A DNA stretch of 54,719 nt from a virus. Positions 7,537-14,524 of the stretch are shown in pieces. The stretch lies in IMG/VR virus record IMGVR_UViG_3300042691_012197, positions 1 to 54,719 of that record; one strand, 5' to 3'. Each line of letters starts with the position of its first letter. The stretch's first letter is position 1. The position numbers and the translations under genes were made by a program. The notes beneath the pieces are model-generated. The model searched no databases. It saw nothing but the letters and a program-made list of their open reading frames with translations, and was not told the DNA's origin.

Positions 7537-7960
7537 CTCTTTTTACCGTTGGTTTTACTGGTTGTTTTGCTTGTACTCTACCCATAGCAGACTCTCCGTC
7601 ATCATCTACGTCAGCTGGAACACCTACAATAGCCTGTAAGCCATAGCGTTTAGCGTACGTTATTGCACTACCTAAAGCTTGTGGGTCACGTTCCTTAGCC
7701 ACTACTACTGGTGTTATACCAGATATATACTCCCCACTTTCATGAAGAAGCATTGTCTGAACACCTTCTTCGACAACTACTTGTAAGAAGGCGATCCCAT
7801 GTTTGTTTAGTGCAGGCTTCACTGCGTCAATAACTGCAGGAAGGTCCGCATACTTTGACTTAAAGAATGGGTTGCTAGAATCTTTCGCCGCAAATTTGAT
7901 TTCTGATTGTGCTTTAACTAAAGCAGCAGCCAATTTTCCTAATGTTTCTGAGTGTCTCAT
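7517..7960 (-). CDS. erf: ERF-family single-strand annealing protein
   Basis: 147 residues. The ERF superfamily core is clear: NPFFKSKYADL near residue 31, GIAFLQVV near 54, and DPQALGSAITYAKRYGLQA near 89-107. ERF proteins (named for P22 Erf) bind single-stranded DNA and anneal complementary strands, usually with a phage exonuclease (here YqaJ-type at 9771-10424). The tail is basic, then ends DDPFGF. It is a direct homologue of 46543-47013. Confidence 0.9.
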   Translation of the reverse strand: MRHSETLGKLAAALVKAQSEIKFAAKDSSNPFFKSKYADLPAVIDAVKPALNKHGIAFLQVVVEEGVQTMLLHESGEYISGITPVVVAKERDPQALGSAITYAKRYGLQAIVGVPADVDDDGESAMGRVQAKQPVKPTVKRDDPFGF

Positions 7961-7961
7961 A

Positions 7962-8096
7962 CTATTCCTCGCTCTTTGATTTTAATTTAACGTCTGTAAG
8001 GATTACATGTTTATCGCCATCTTCATCATACGTAACCGTAAACTCGTATGCTCCGTCTATAATCTTTTCTACTATTGTTCCTGTGCATTTTTTCAT
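7962..8096 (-). CDS. Small acidic protein upstream of erf
   Basis: 44 residues beginning MKKCTGTIVEKIIDGAYEFT, with a likely small beta-sheet fold (alternating polar and hydrophobic residues) and a charged tail KSKSEE. GGAG lies seven bases before the ATG, and the stop is one base from the erf start. It is the first gene after the promoter at 8125-8152. Function unknown. Confidence 0.55.
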   Translation of the reverse strand: MKKCTGTIVEKIIDGAYEFTVTYDEDGDKHVILTDVKLKSKSEE

Positions 8097-8124
8097 TTTT
8101 ATCTCCATATTAAGTTATAAGTTA

Positions 8125-8152
8125 ATCATACCATCATTAGCTAGTAAGTCAA
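8125..8152 (-). promoter_or_regulatory. Sigma70-type promoter for erf/polymerase genes
   Basis: Minus strand: TTGACT (8152-8147), a 16-base spacer, TATGAT (8130-8125) preceded by TGG. The -35 box overlaps the last codons of the membrane protease gene. Confidence 0.8.
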
Positions 8153-8770
8153 GAGAAATCGAAAGGTATCATAATGTGTAACCTTTTTGTTTAAATAACT
8201 AGCATAGGATAGATCTCGGTAATTATTAATAATATCAACTCCTGTAAGCCAGACATCTTTTCCAGAAAGATAGTCCTCTAAATGTTTTCCAAGTGCTCTA
8301 GCTCCACGGCCTTCATTTAAAAAAGCTTTGTTAAAAACTATATTATATTCAGGATCAATAACCACATGTCCTTCGTAATAACCTAGTCTAGGAACATGTA
8401 TAACAGAAGTTGCAGTAGGCGCCATTTGTAGATAAGTGCCTGAAAGCATGATAAATGCCCCTGCTGAATGTGCATATCGCTCTACAATCATTGTTGTTGT
8501 TTTTGTATGCGCATCTAAAAACAATATTATGTCAATGGCAGAATTAACCAGTCCACCATCAGTTTCAATTTTAACACACACGTTGTTTTTGTCTGCCAAG
8601 GCTTCGTACTGTGTTTGAACACTAAAAACCATAGCTGGGTCAATATCCCCTTTTATTATTATACATCCTTGGGTTTTTCCAGTATATACAGGCTGGGAAA
8701 AGAACACTCCAGTAAGTACTAATAAACCGGTTCCTATAATAGCCAGATTTGCTAAAATTACTTTATTCAT
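8141..8770 (-). CDS. Membrane-anchored ClpP-class serine protease
   Basis: 209 residues. One N-terminal transmembrane helix (about 5-25) is followed by a ClpP/crotonase-like domain. Readable elements are IKIETDGGLVNSAIDI (the glycine-rich substrate strand), YAHSAGAFIML (candidate nucleophile serine) and VIHVPRL (candidate histidine), in the order and spacing of ClpP and signal peptide peptidase relatives. The domain would lie outside or inside the membrane depending on helix orientation. Module B has the same anchored form (47023-47607) in addition to a soluble ClpP. Targets are unknown; superinfection control or protein turnover at the membrane are possibilities. Confidence 0.65.
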   Translation of the reverse strand: MNKVILANLAIIGTGLLVLTGVFFSQPVYTGKTQGCIIIKGDIDPAMVFSVQTQYEALADKNNVCVKIETDGGLVNSAIDIILFLDAHTKTTTMIVERYAHSAGAFIMLSGTYLQMAPTATSVIHVPRLGYYEGHVVIDPEYNIVFNKAFLNEGRGARALGKHLEDYLSGKDVWLTGVDIINNYRDLSYASYLNKKVTHYDTFRFLLTY

Positions 8771-9050
8771 AATGACCTCGTACTAATTCAGTTGCTCTAT
8801 TTAATACATCAACATAGCTTAAACCCGTATGGTCACAGATATATTCTAATGTTTCGCCCGCAAAAAACTCTTCGGCGTCTTTACGAATTTTGTCTGATGG
8901 TGCCATTAGGTCAAGCATTGCTTGTAAAATCACGGCAATCCATAGACGTTGCATTGAATCTTCGTATTCAGGACTGCGTAGTAAACCTATTCGTAGAGAA
9001 TTCATTGCATGTTGTATGTCTTCAGCTACTCTTTTTTCTTTTTTTCTCAT
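8763..9050 (-). CDS. Conserved hypothetical helical protein
   Basis: 95 residues, mostly helical. The middle (MQRLWIAVILQAMLDLM, then IRKDAEEFFAG and YICDHTGL) is conserved with 47616-47882 (KRLWLAVI, LRKDAKEFF, ICKQIDI). Both sit just upstream of the membrane protease gene, which it overlaps by eight bases here. No function is recognised. Confidence 0.65.
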   Translation of the reverse strand: MRKKEKRVAEDIQHAMNSLRIGLLRSPEYEDSMQRLWIAVILQAMLDLMAPSDKIRKDAEEFFAGETLEYICDHTGLSYVDVLNRATELVRGHYE

Positions 9051-9059
9051 ATGTCCCCG

Positions 9060-9089
9060 TTTACAATGTGTTACTCAGTATGCTATACT
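9060..9089 (+). promoter_or_regulatory. Rightward sigma70-type promoter for DUF1064 nuclease
   Basis: TTTACA (9060-9065) and TATACT (9084-9089) are 18 bases apart, about 25 bases before the ATG of the only rightward gene in this module. Confidence 0.6.
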
Positions 9090-9113
9090 TTAATATTAAC
9101 ATAGGTGTATGAT

Positions 9114-9488
9114 ATGTCAACAGATTTTTTTAAGCGTAGTCGTTTTAATAACAAAAAGGTTACAAGACGTGGTAGGACCTATGATTCAAAAGCTGAGGCC
9201 TCCTATGCCGACACCCTACTATCAATGGCCCGAGTTGGTAAAATAAAAGAAGTGAGGGAACAAGTTAGATATCCACTACCAAACATGGATGGTGAAATGC
9301 GAATGGCCTACATTGCTGACTTTGTTGTAATAAATAATAGCGGGGAAGAGTTTATTATAGATGTTAAAGGATTATTAACTCCGGAAATGAAAGTTAAACT
9401 CTCTTATTTTCAATACTATTATAAAAAGAAAGTGCACCTAGTATTTACAACTGGCGCACATGCATATCGAACAGAATTTTTGTTATAA
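9114..9488 (+). CDS. DUF1064 PD-(D/E)XK nuclease, probable Holliday junction resolvase
   Basis: 124 residues from the ATG at 9114, chosen by AGGTG spacing and by the matching MST start of the homologue at 48657. The DUF1064 pattern is clear: YDSKAEASYADTL near residue 23, EVREQVRYPLP, YIADFVV near 68, and DVKGLLTPEMKVK near 83, giving catalytic E, D and DxK. The role by analogy with T7 gp3 is to resolve branched recombination intermediates before packaging. It is read against the direction of all its neighbours, in both modules. Confidence 0.8.
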   Translation: MSTDFFKRSRFNNKKVTRRGRTYDSKAEASYADTLLSMARVGKIKEVREQVRYPLPNMDGEMRMAYIADFVVINNSGEEFIIDVKGLLTPEMKVKLSYFQYYYKKKVHLVFTTGAHAYRTEFLL

Positions 9489-9491
9489 TCT

Positions 9492-9761
9492 CTACTGATC
9501 AGAAGCCGTAGTTTTTACAGGCATTTCTTTTATAATAAAGCTAGGCAATACATACTTTGTATCTATAATATCTAGATATTCCAATGCTTCTGATTTGGTT
9601 ATTTCAATAAGATTACCTGTGCCATGATGCTCTTTAAAATATAGGTAGTCTTCATGGTCAAGACCGGGAATCGTATACGAAAGTAACGGGTGGTGACGAC
9701 CAACTTTACTTTTTACACATAATTTAACGCTAAAATCTAATGCCTGTAAATAAAATTTCAT
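9492..9761 (-). CDS. Hypothetical protein, module A only
   Basis: 89 residues (starts MKFYLQALDFSVKLCVKSKV, ends KTTASDQ). There is no membrane segment or recognised motif. It lies between the convergent DUF1064 gene and the YqaJ exonuclease gene, nine bases after the latter. No counterpart is visible in module B. Confidence 0.55.
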   Translation of the reverse strand: MKFYLQALDFSVKLCVKSKVGRHHPLLSYTIPGLDHEDYLYFKEHHGTGNLIEITKSEALEYLDIIDTKYVLPSFIIKEMPVKTTASDQ

Positions 9762-9770
9762 CTTGATCTC

Positions 9771-10424
9771 CTACGATTTAATTAATGTTACGTTACTATA
9801 CAACTGTTTTTGGATTACTGCTTTGTAAGCAGGTTTTACTTTAAATTCTTTGTTTTCTTTTATGCAATTCCAAAATCTATTGACTTCTTCAACCATAAGA
9901 TCCTGTATTTCTTTATTAGGTTTGATATAATAAACGACTAACGGGGAAGGTGAGTCAAGACCTAAGCAAGCCAGAAGACCACCACAATAACCGGTTACAG
10001 CGATCTGTGCATAAACTTGCATTACATAATAAGCTGGTGCTTGCTCATACCACGACATTATTTTACCCCGCGTAGTCTTTGCCTCAACTACGTACATCTT
10101 ACCTTCTTTTTCTACATACCCATCTAGACTGGCTGATAATTTACATTCGTCATGAATCATCATTACAACTTCTCCATTACCTGGTTGTTCAGCTGCAATA
10201 CCTTCTAAGTATAAAGCCTGAAACACCGCTGGTTCATAGATTCTTCCTTCTCTCATATATATGTTATCCGCTATGACTTCGGGAACTAATTTTGATTTAT
10301 AAACCTTATTAGCTGATTTGTAAGGGTTCAAGCCAAATAGGCTGGCAATATCTGTAGCCGTAACATGATCCATACGCACACGCAACCATTCAGGACTACC
10401 ATTTTTAAAAGTTAATTTTTTCAT
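9771..10424 (-). CDS. YqaJ-type (lambda exonuclease-like) recombinase nuclease
   Basis: 217 residues. The pattern NGSPEWLRVRMDHVTATDIA near the start, then LFGLNPYKSANK, LSASLDG (aspartate) near 122 and VEAKTT near 135 matches the YqaJ/lambda exonuclease PD-(D/E)XK fold. It degrades 5' ends of duplex DNA to give single strands for ERF. Its start overlaps the HNH-DUF5681 stop by four bases. Homologue at 47942-48595. Confidence 0.9.
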   Translation of the reverse strand: MKKLTFKNGSPEWLRVRMDHVTATDIASLFGLNPYKSANKVYKSKLVPEVIADNIYMREGRIYEPAVFQALYLEGIAAEQPGNGEVVMMIHDECKLSASLDGYVEKEGKMYVVEAKTTRGKIMSWYEQAPAYYVMQVYAQIAVTGYCGGLLACLGLDSPSPLVVYYIKPNKEIQDLMVEEVNRFWNCIKENKEFKVKPAYKAVIQKQLYSNVTLIKS

Positions 10425-11119
10425 TCGGTATCCTCATCATTGTTATCGGTAGGTTGGTGTGTTACAGTTTTCATTTTTTTAATTGAAGGTAAGTTTGTTT
10501 GTAATACTATTTGTGTAGGTTTTTCTTCGATTTTAGTTTCTATAGATGCCTTACGTGGAGTCTGATAAACACTTAATTCTTTTGCAAGTTTGAGAGCTAC
10601 ATCCAATGTTATCCCTAATTCCCTACCATTTTTTAAAACTAATTGTTGGAACTTTACTGCATCCCCGTCTGCCAAATCAAATATTTCGTCTAGAGTCGCT
10701 TGTTTTACTGCAGCTATCTTTTTTGATGGTGGTCGCCCAGCTGGATTTCCTGATACACCTTTTACGAATTTTCCATTATTACGAATTGCATCCATCTCTC
10801 TTATTTCAGCAATTGTTATTGCATTCTCTTCGGGTTCAAACCTGAGGTCACTCCCTTTATCTTTATTCTGATCTTTAGTAATTATTTGAAGATTGTTTGG
10901 ATGATGTAAACCACAAACTAGTGGATTACTTAAAGGTATTATATGATCTACTTCATATTCGGTACCATTAGTTGCAGACATGTGCTTTGCCAGCTCATAA
11001 AATTTATTTATGTCGGCGAAATCTTGTGGTGTCATCCACGGAGGGGTTGCTGTTTTTAGCGTGTCCCTCCGCTTTTGACAGTGTTTTTTATTTGTGTCTG
11101 TTGTTCTTTTATTTGCCAT
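10421..11119 (-). CDS. HNH endonuclease fused to DUF5681-type domain
   Basis: 232 residues. The N-terminal half contains the HNH core YEVDHIIPLSNP...LHHPNNLQIITKDQN (about residues 55-90). A linker leads to KFVKGVSGNPAGRP near residue 118, the signature of DUF5681 proteins that often sit beside terminase genes, then a helical region (LKLAKELSVYQTPRKAS) and an acidic tail. HNH proteins assist packaging in several phages. No other small terminase is visible, so this is a candidate packaging partner of the large subunit at 18236. Homologue at 49808-50482. Confidence 0.7.
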   Translation of the reverse strand: MANKRTTDTNKKHCQKRRDTLKTATPPWMTPQDFADINKFYELAKHMSATNGTEYEVDHIIPLSNPLVCGLHHPNNLQIITKDQNKDKGSDLRFEPEENAITIAEIREMDAIRNNGKFVKGVSGNPAGRPPSKKIAAVKQATLDEIFDLADGDAVKFQQLVLKNGRELGITLDVALKLAKELSVYQTPRKASIETKIEEKPTQIVLQTNLPSIKKMKTVTHQPTDNNDEDTE

Positions 11120-11120
11120 A

Positions 11121-11231
11121 TTAGTGTTTCATAAAACGTTTAACTGCTAACATATGTAGTGCTTTGAAAACAAGAAGTGGGGAAATTGCCATCACAACTA
11201 TGTACGCACTTACTGCTAAAAATTCTAACAT
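11121..11231 (-). CDS. Small membrane peptide upstream of HNH gene
   Basis: 36 residues, MLEFLAVSAYIVVMAISPLL then a basic tail ending KRFMKH: one transmembrane helix with positive-inside end. CGGAG lies about five bases before the ATG, and the stop is one base before the HNH-DUF5681 ATG. Module B has a 37-residue membrane peptide at the same place (50466-50579). Function unknown. Confidence 0.5.
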   Translation of the reverse strand: MLEFLAVSAYIVVMAISPLLVFKALHMLAVKRFMKH

Positions 11232-11262
11232 AACTACTCCGGTTTGTGTTGTCTATACTTTA

Positions 11263-11290
11263 ATAGTACCACATCTATCTACATTGTCAA
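11263..11290 (-). promoter_or_regulatory. Sigma70-type promoter for HNH/YqaJ genes
   Basis: Minus strand: TTGACA (11290-11285), a 16-base spacer, TACTAT (11268-11263) preceded by TGG. It lies between the 172-residue gene and the small membrane peptide gene. Confidence 0.75.
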
Positions 11291-11293
11291 TAT

Positions 11294-11812
11294 TTATTTG
11301 TCATCATCAATAGGTGTTCCCATACCATCATAGTCTAGTACATAATAAAGTAACTCTTCATGTATAGATTGATATATACTTTCTATAAGATCAGCTGAAT
11401 TCTTAGTTTTACGCAATCTTGATATATCTTGTATTGCATTTAAAGCTAAGTGGTACATATCTAAGATAATTTCATCTTGTTTATTTTCAGGTAGAAATTT
11501 TGAGACATCCTTATGCGTAAAGACTGGTGATGCTACAGGGCCTGCTGCTGGTAGCGCCTTAGGTTCTTGTGGGATATTAAGGTGTTGCTTTAATTTTTCT
11601 TCATCAATAACTCTGTGACCGTTAACACGTTCAGGCATAGTACGTAATAAATCTAAAAGGTGCTCTGGCGACACCCCAGTGATGGAGGAGTTGGAATCAT
11701 AGCCCTCAACTTTTCCATTTTCTTCGTTTATTAAACATATCTTAATTGAGTATATGTCACGCCCTTTTACTTTAGTTTTAAATAATCGATACTGTTTATT
11801 TAAGATTGTCAT
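11294..11812 (-). CDS. Hypothetical protein, module A only
   Basis: 172 residues. The N-terminal part has alternating beta-like segments (QYRLFKTKVKGRDIYSIKIC). A proline/alanine-rich linker near 90-105 leads to a helical C-terminus (ILDMYHLALNAIQDISRL). No domain is recognised. It is downstream of the 43-residue gene, whose end it overlaps, in the SSB-ClpX operon. Confidence 0.55.
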   Translation of the reverse strand: MTILNKQYRLFKTKVKGRDIYSIKICLINEENGKVEGYDSNSSITGVSPEHLLDLLRTMPERVNGHRVIDEEKLKQHLNIPQEPKALPAAGPVASPVFTHKDVSKFLPENKQDEIILDMYHLALNAIQDISRLRKTKNSADLIESIYQSIHEELLYYVLDYDGMGTPIDDDK

Positions 11813-11927
11813 GTTTCAAATCCTCGATTATAAATTGAAGAGTATTAATTAAATGTTCTAAATTATCTGTTCGTAGATAGTTATCTAGGGTTCTTTCCAA
11901 TACTTCGAGTAGAAAATCATTGTCCAT
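11796..11927 (-). CDS. Small helical protein
   Basis: 43 residues, MDNDFLLEVLERTLDNYLRT... ending HDNLK, acidic and helical. The ATG at 11927 has AGGA five bases upstream. An in-frame ATG at 11969 would add 14 basic residues but has no visible ribosome site. The 3' end overlaps the next gene by 17 bases. Function unknown. Confidence 0.45.
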   Translation of the reverse strand: MDNDFLLEVLERTLDNYLRTDNLEHLINTLQFIIEDLKHDNLK

Positions 11928-11979
11928 TAGAATCCTATTGTTTTTTATTACTTTATGGCGGCGTTTCATATAGGTAAGT

Positions 11980-12000
11980 AATGTGGGGCTACCTGCCCCG
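11980..12000 (-). terminator. Possible weak terminator after SSB-like gene
   Basis: GGGGC and GCCCC with a five-base loop form a compact hairpin just after the SSB-like stop. No clear U-tract follows on the minus strand, so this may be an attenuator or stabilising hairpin rather than a full terminator. Confidence 0.35.
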
Positions 12001-12006
12001 TTGTTA

Positions 12007-12315
12007 TTAGAAAGGTAAACCTGAATCTACTATATTTGGTTTATTACTTTTTGTATAAGTCTTTTGACTTGTCGTAGTACTTTTTTTATTATTGTCTTCA
12101 TCTTGAACCACCTCTAGGTTAAATGCTTTATATTGTTGTCCTGTTTTTGTTTCACCAACATGTGTGTGGCCGAATACTGGAACTACCAGGTCTCCGTCCC
12201 CATTTAAAAATCCTGCTATGTCAGCTTGTTTTATAGTAATAGTACCTTTAAGGTAGGTCTTACCAGATTCTTTAGCTTGATTAATAAATAGTCTTGATAT
12301 AAATTTTCTTTCCAT
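12007..12315 (-). CDS. SSB-like small protein with C-terminal PF tip
   Basis: 102 residues. A compact N-terminal domain of beta-like strands (FISRLFINQA..., TYLKGTITI, LVVPVFGHTH, YKAFNLEVV) is followed by a Ser/Thr/Lys-rich linker and the end NIVDSGLPF. A folded DNA-binding-sized domain, flexible linker and terminal PF recall bacterial SSB and T7 gp2.5 tails that recruit replication proteins. No OB-fold signature is proven. The module B homologue (54010-54309) ends SLDTPF. It is encoded next to ClpX in both modules. Confidence 0.5.
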   Translation of the reverse strand: MERKFISRLFINQAKESGKTYLKGTITIKQADIAGFLNGDGDLVVPVFGHTHVGETKTGQQYKAFNLEVVQDEDNNKKSTTTSQKTYTKSNKPNIVDSGLPF

Positions 12316-12354
12316 TGTATGTTTTTCCTCCGTATTACAATGCTTTATTTAAGT

Positions 12355-13371
12355 CTAGAAGTACATCCTAGCTCTTAAATGCTCTTCGCAAACTGATTTT
12401 AAAGCTCGTGCTCCGACCTTTAATTTCATTGCTTTATCTACTATATCCCAGATTTCAGATTCAGTCAAGGACAAATTTACACTAGCCAATTTTCCCATGT
12501 GGGCATATTGTTTAACTAAACTGTCGACGGGTTTGGTCATGATATTATAGAAATCTTCGCGTGTTAAATCAGACAATAATTCTATTTGTCCCATGCGCCC
12601 AACTAATTCTCTACTTAATCCGTACTTAACTAGATCTTCTTGTTCTATTTTAATTGATTCATCCGTGCTTTCATTAGAATAATCAGCAAATCCCATTGAT
12701 TTTTTATTTACACCTACCTGACTACGCTTTTCTTCAAGAAGCATGGAGAAAGCCCCACCAAAGATCCATAGGATGTTACGTGTGCTAATAAAACTACCCC
12801 CTTCTTTTACTCTATCAAGATGGTCAGTCATCATTCTCTCATCTTGACCCTCAATAAGTTTTAAAAGTTGAGATTGTACCTTGGTCGAGTTTACACCTGA
12901 AGAATCAGACCCTGCTGCTATTTTATCTATCTCATCTAGAAAGATAATCATACGACCAAACTCTTCTTCATTATTGTTGCATAATTCCATCGCTTCTTTG
13001 AGTATAGACTCCGTGTCACGACCTACATAACCAGAAGAAGTAAAGCTCGAAATATCTACAATCAATACTTTTCTATTTAAAATACGTCCTAGTGTTTCAA
13101 CTAAAAATGTTTTACCACTTCCTGAAGATCCAATTAAAACTAAGTTACTTTTCTTTAGTTCAAATTCTATCTTGTGAGCTGGTTGTTTATTATGCGTACA
13201 AATAAGAGCATGGTAACAGATTGTAGTAGCTAATGCTTTCTTTGCTTTTTCCTGACCAATAACATAATTGTCGAGTTTTTTAACAATATCGGAAGGAGCT
13301 AGGATGGGTTCAAATGTAGGCTCAAGAGTGAAACCTCCATTTGTAAGTACGTCTTTTAAATTTTCACTCAT
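12355..13371 (-). CDS. clpX: ClpX-like AAA+ unfoldase without zinc domain
   Basis: 338 residues, shorter than bacterial ClpX (about 420) because the N-terminal zinc domain is missing. ClpX features are present: VIGQEKAKKAL, Walker A GSSGSGKT near 83, pore loop SGYVGRD near 111, Walker B IIFLDEID near 143, RNILWIFGGAF near 198, LVGRMGQI, and sensor II VGARALKS. At the ClpP-binding loop position the sequence reads SMGF instead of the canonical IGF. It probably unfolds or remodels specific proteins, with host ClpP or alone. The start overlaps the lysozyme stop (TAATG). Homologue at 52988-53995. Confidence 0.9.
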   Translation of the reverse strand: MSENLKDVLTNGGFTLEPTFEPILAPSDIVKKLDNYVIGQEKAKKALATTICYHALICTHNKQPAHKIEFELKKSNLVLIGSSGSGKTFLVETLGRILNRKVLIVDISSFTSSGYVGRDTESILKEAMELCNNNEEEFGRMIIFLDEIDKIAAGSDSSGVNSTKVQSQLLKLIEGQDERMMTDHLDRVKEGGSFISTRNILWIFGGAFSMLLEEKRSQVGVNKKSMGFADYSNESTDESIKIEQEDLVKYGLSRELVGRMGQIELLSDLTREDFYNIMTKPVDSLVKQYAHMGKLASVNLSLTESEIWDIVDKAMKLKVGARALKSVCEEHLRARMYF

Positions 13372-13925
13372 TACATACCTCTCAAATTCTCAAAATATTC
13401 TTTAAGGAGTCTTGCTGAATTATTATTTGAGGTGTGATACTCCGAGTGAAAGTCACTCGCAAAGATTGTTGCCTCAATAAATCTTCTTTCCACTAATCCT
13501 TTAACTACTTTTCCACCTGCATAGACCCACTTCTTAAATTCATTATGCGCCCCTTTCATATCATTTGCAAGCACTTTTTTAAATAATGTCGAATTTTTTA
13601 GTGCATTTAATCCAAGATTGAAGGCAAATAATACTAATGCATCAAATTGAGATTGAGTAATGTAGATGTTTGCTGATTCTACCCAATCTAGTACTGATTC
13701 CTCAAATATCTTTAGATCTAAGTCTAATAATCTGTCTACTTGGTCCATTGTTAAGCTTTTAACCATTAATGGAGGCATTCCAGTCACTGCTGTAAGATTT
13801 TTATCTGTTGGGGTAAGGATTAAGTGCCCCACACCAATTGTACGTTTACCTACGACATCTCTGTATACTTGTAGCTCAACGCCTTCTAGTTCTTTTAAAA
13901 GTTGCTCTGCTGCGTGACTAATCAT
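13371..13925 (-). CDS. GH24 muramidase endolysin
   Basis: 184 residues from the ATG at 13925, chosen over 13937 because GAGG is correctly spaced and the start matches the homologue at 52388. The T4-lysozyme catalytic triad pattern is seen: E in LKELEGVELQVYRD, D eight residues later, and T in KRTIGVGH. SQFDALVLFAFNLG and a C-terminal WVYAGGKVVKGLVERR are typical of GH24. It cleaves peptidoglycan. No signal peptide is evident, so it needs the holin encoded at 557-997. It sits between regulator-like and ClpX genes, far from the holin. Confidence 0.9.
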   Translation of the reverse strand: MISHAAEQLLKELEGVELQVYRDVVGKRTIGVGHLILTPTDKNLTAVTGMPPLMVKSLTMDQVDRLLDLDLKIFEESVLDWVESANIYITQSQFDALVLFAFNLGLNALKNSTLFKKVLANDMKGAHNEFKKWVYAGGKVVKGLVERRFIEATIFASDFHSEYHTSNNNSARLLKEYFENLRGM

Positions 13926-13926
13926 A

Positions 13927-14187
13927 CTAAACCTCATAATCGTATACGATGTTGCGGGAAACTTTAATTTCTAAATGTCCCATTAAAGCTACAAAATTAT
14001 CAAAAGCAAATGGTCGTTTGTTGGTTAAGCACTCAAGAAGGACTTCCTCCGGGATTCCGAGCTCCTGCGACACCCCAGCAATGCTATGGTATGTTGTAAT
14101 ATAGGATTTTAATTGACGCAGAAAAGATACATATGCTTTGGTTGAAACTATTTTATTCATTCTATTAATATGTTCTACTCGTTGCAT
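13927..14187 (-). CDS. Small helical protein, possible regulator
   Basis: 86 residues from the ATG at 14187, chosen because GAGGT is seven bases upstream and a longer frame would run into the promoter. It is helical, with a possible helix-turn-helix (SIAGVSQELGIPEEVLLECL near 43-62). The module B protein at 52116-52388 is similar in size, context and helix pattern (SYITTYHS versus KYITTYYD). As the first gene after the divergent promoter region it could be a regulator; this is inference. Confidence 0.5.
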   Translation of the reverse strand: MQRVEHINRMNKIVSTKAYVSFLRQLKSYITTYHSIAGVSQELGIPEEVLLECLTNKRPFAFDNFVALMGHLEIKVSRNIVYDYEV

Positions 14188-14211
14188 AAGATACCTCAGA
14201 TTATATTTTAA

Positions 14212-14239
14212 TAATAACATGATCTAAATTATAAGTCAA
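14212..14239 (-). promoter_or_regulatory. Leftward promoter for regulator/lysozyme/ClpX operon
   Basis: Minus strand: TTGACT (14239-14234), a 16-base spacer, TTATTA (14217-14212) preceded by TG. It is weaker at the -10 box than the other promoters and lies 25 bases before the ATG at 14187. Confidence 0.6.
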
Positions 14240-14490
14240 CTATAAAGATGGTATATAAATGAATAAGAGTAGAATTATACTATAGTTAATTCTTTTACTC
14301 TAATCAGAATAGACTATCTTTACTTCTATACCATCTATATAACTCTTATACATCTTTATATCTATACTATAGTCTACTAGTATAATTAGGTATAGAGTAT
14401 AACTATAGTATAATAGAGTTAGAGGGTAGCATACTTTTATAATAAGTCAATAAAAATTATTTAGTATAAATTAAACACTGTTTAAAAATA
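14240..14490. other. AT-rich noncoding region, putative origin of replication
   Basis: About 250 bases without a gene lie between the leftward and rightward operons. The region is extremely AT-rich and built from repeated CTATAGT/ACTATAG-like words. It includes a 15-base perfect inverted repeat (14274-14288 with 14400-14414) and a third TATACTATAG at 14363-14372. T7-like phages start replication in an AT-rich region near early promoters. Origin function is inference. Confidence 0.4.
14274..14414. repeat. 15-bp inverted repeat with internal third copy
   Basis: ATTATACTATAGTTA at 14274-14288 is the exact reverse complement of TAACTATAGTATAAT at 14400-14414. TATACTATAG recurs at 14363-14372. 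The arms are 111 bases apart. They could be protein-binding iterons. Confidence 0.7.
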
Positions 14491-14494
14491 ATAG

Positions 14495-14522
14495 TTGCAT
14501 ATATGTGTGGTTATGGTACTAT
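14495..14522 (+). promoter_or_regulatory. Rightward promoter upstream of candidate small RNA
   Basis: TTGCAT (14495-14500), a 16-base spacer, TACTAT (14517-14522) preceded by TGG. It resembles the stronger promoter at 14718-14745, including the downstream TAAATTA. Confidence 0.6.
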
Positions 14523-14524
14523 TA

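Noticed and set aside
7376-7639. Rightward ORF across the erf-polymerase junction
   Set aside because: It is antisense to three leftward genes and has no promoter or ribosome site.
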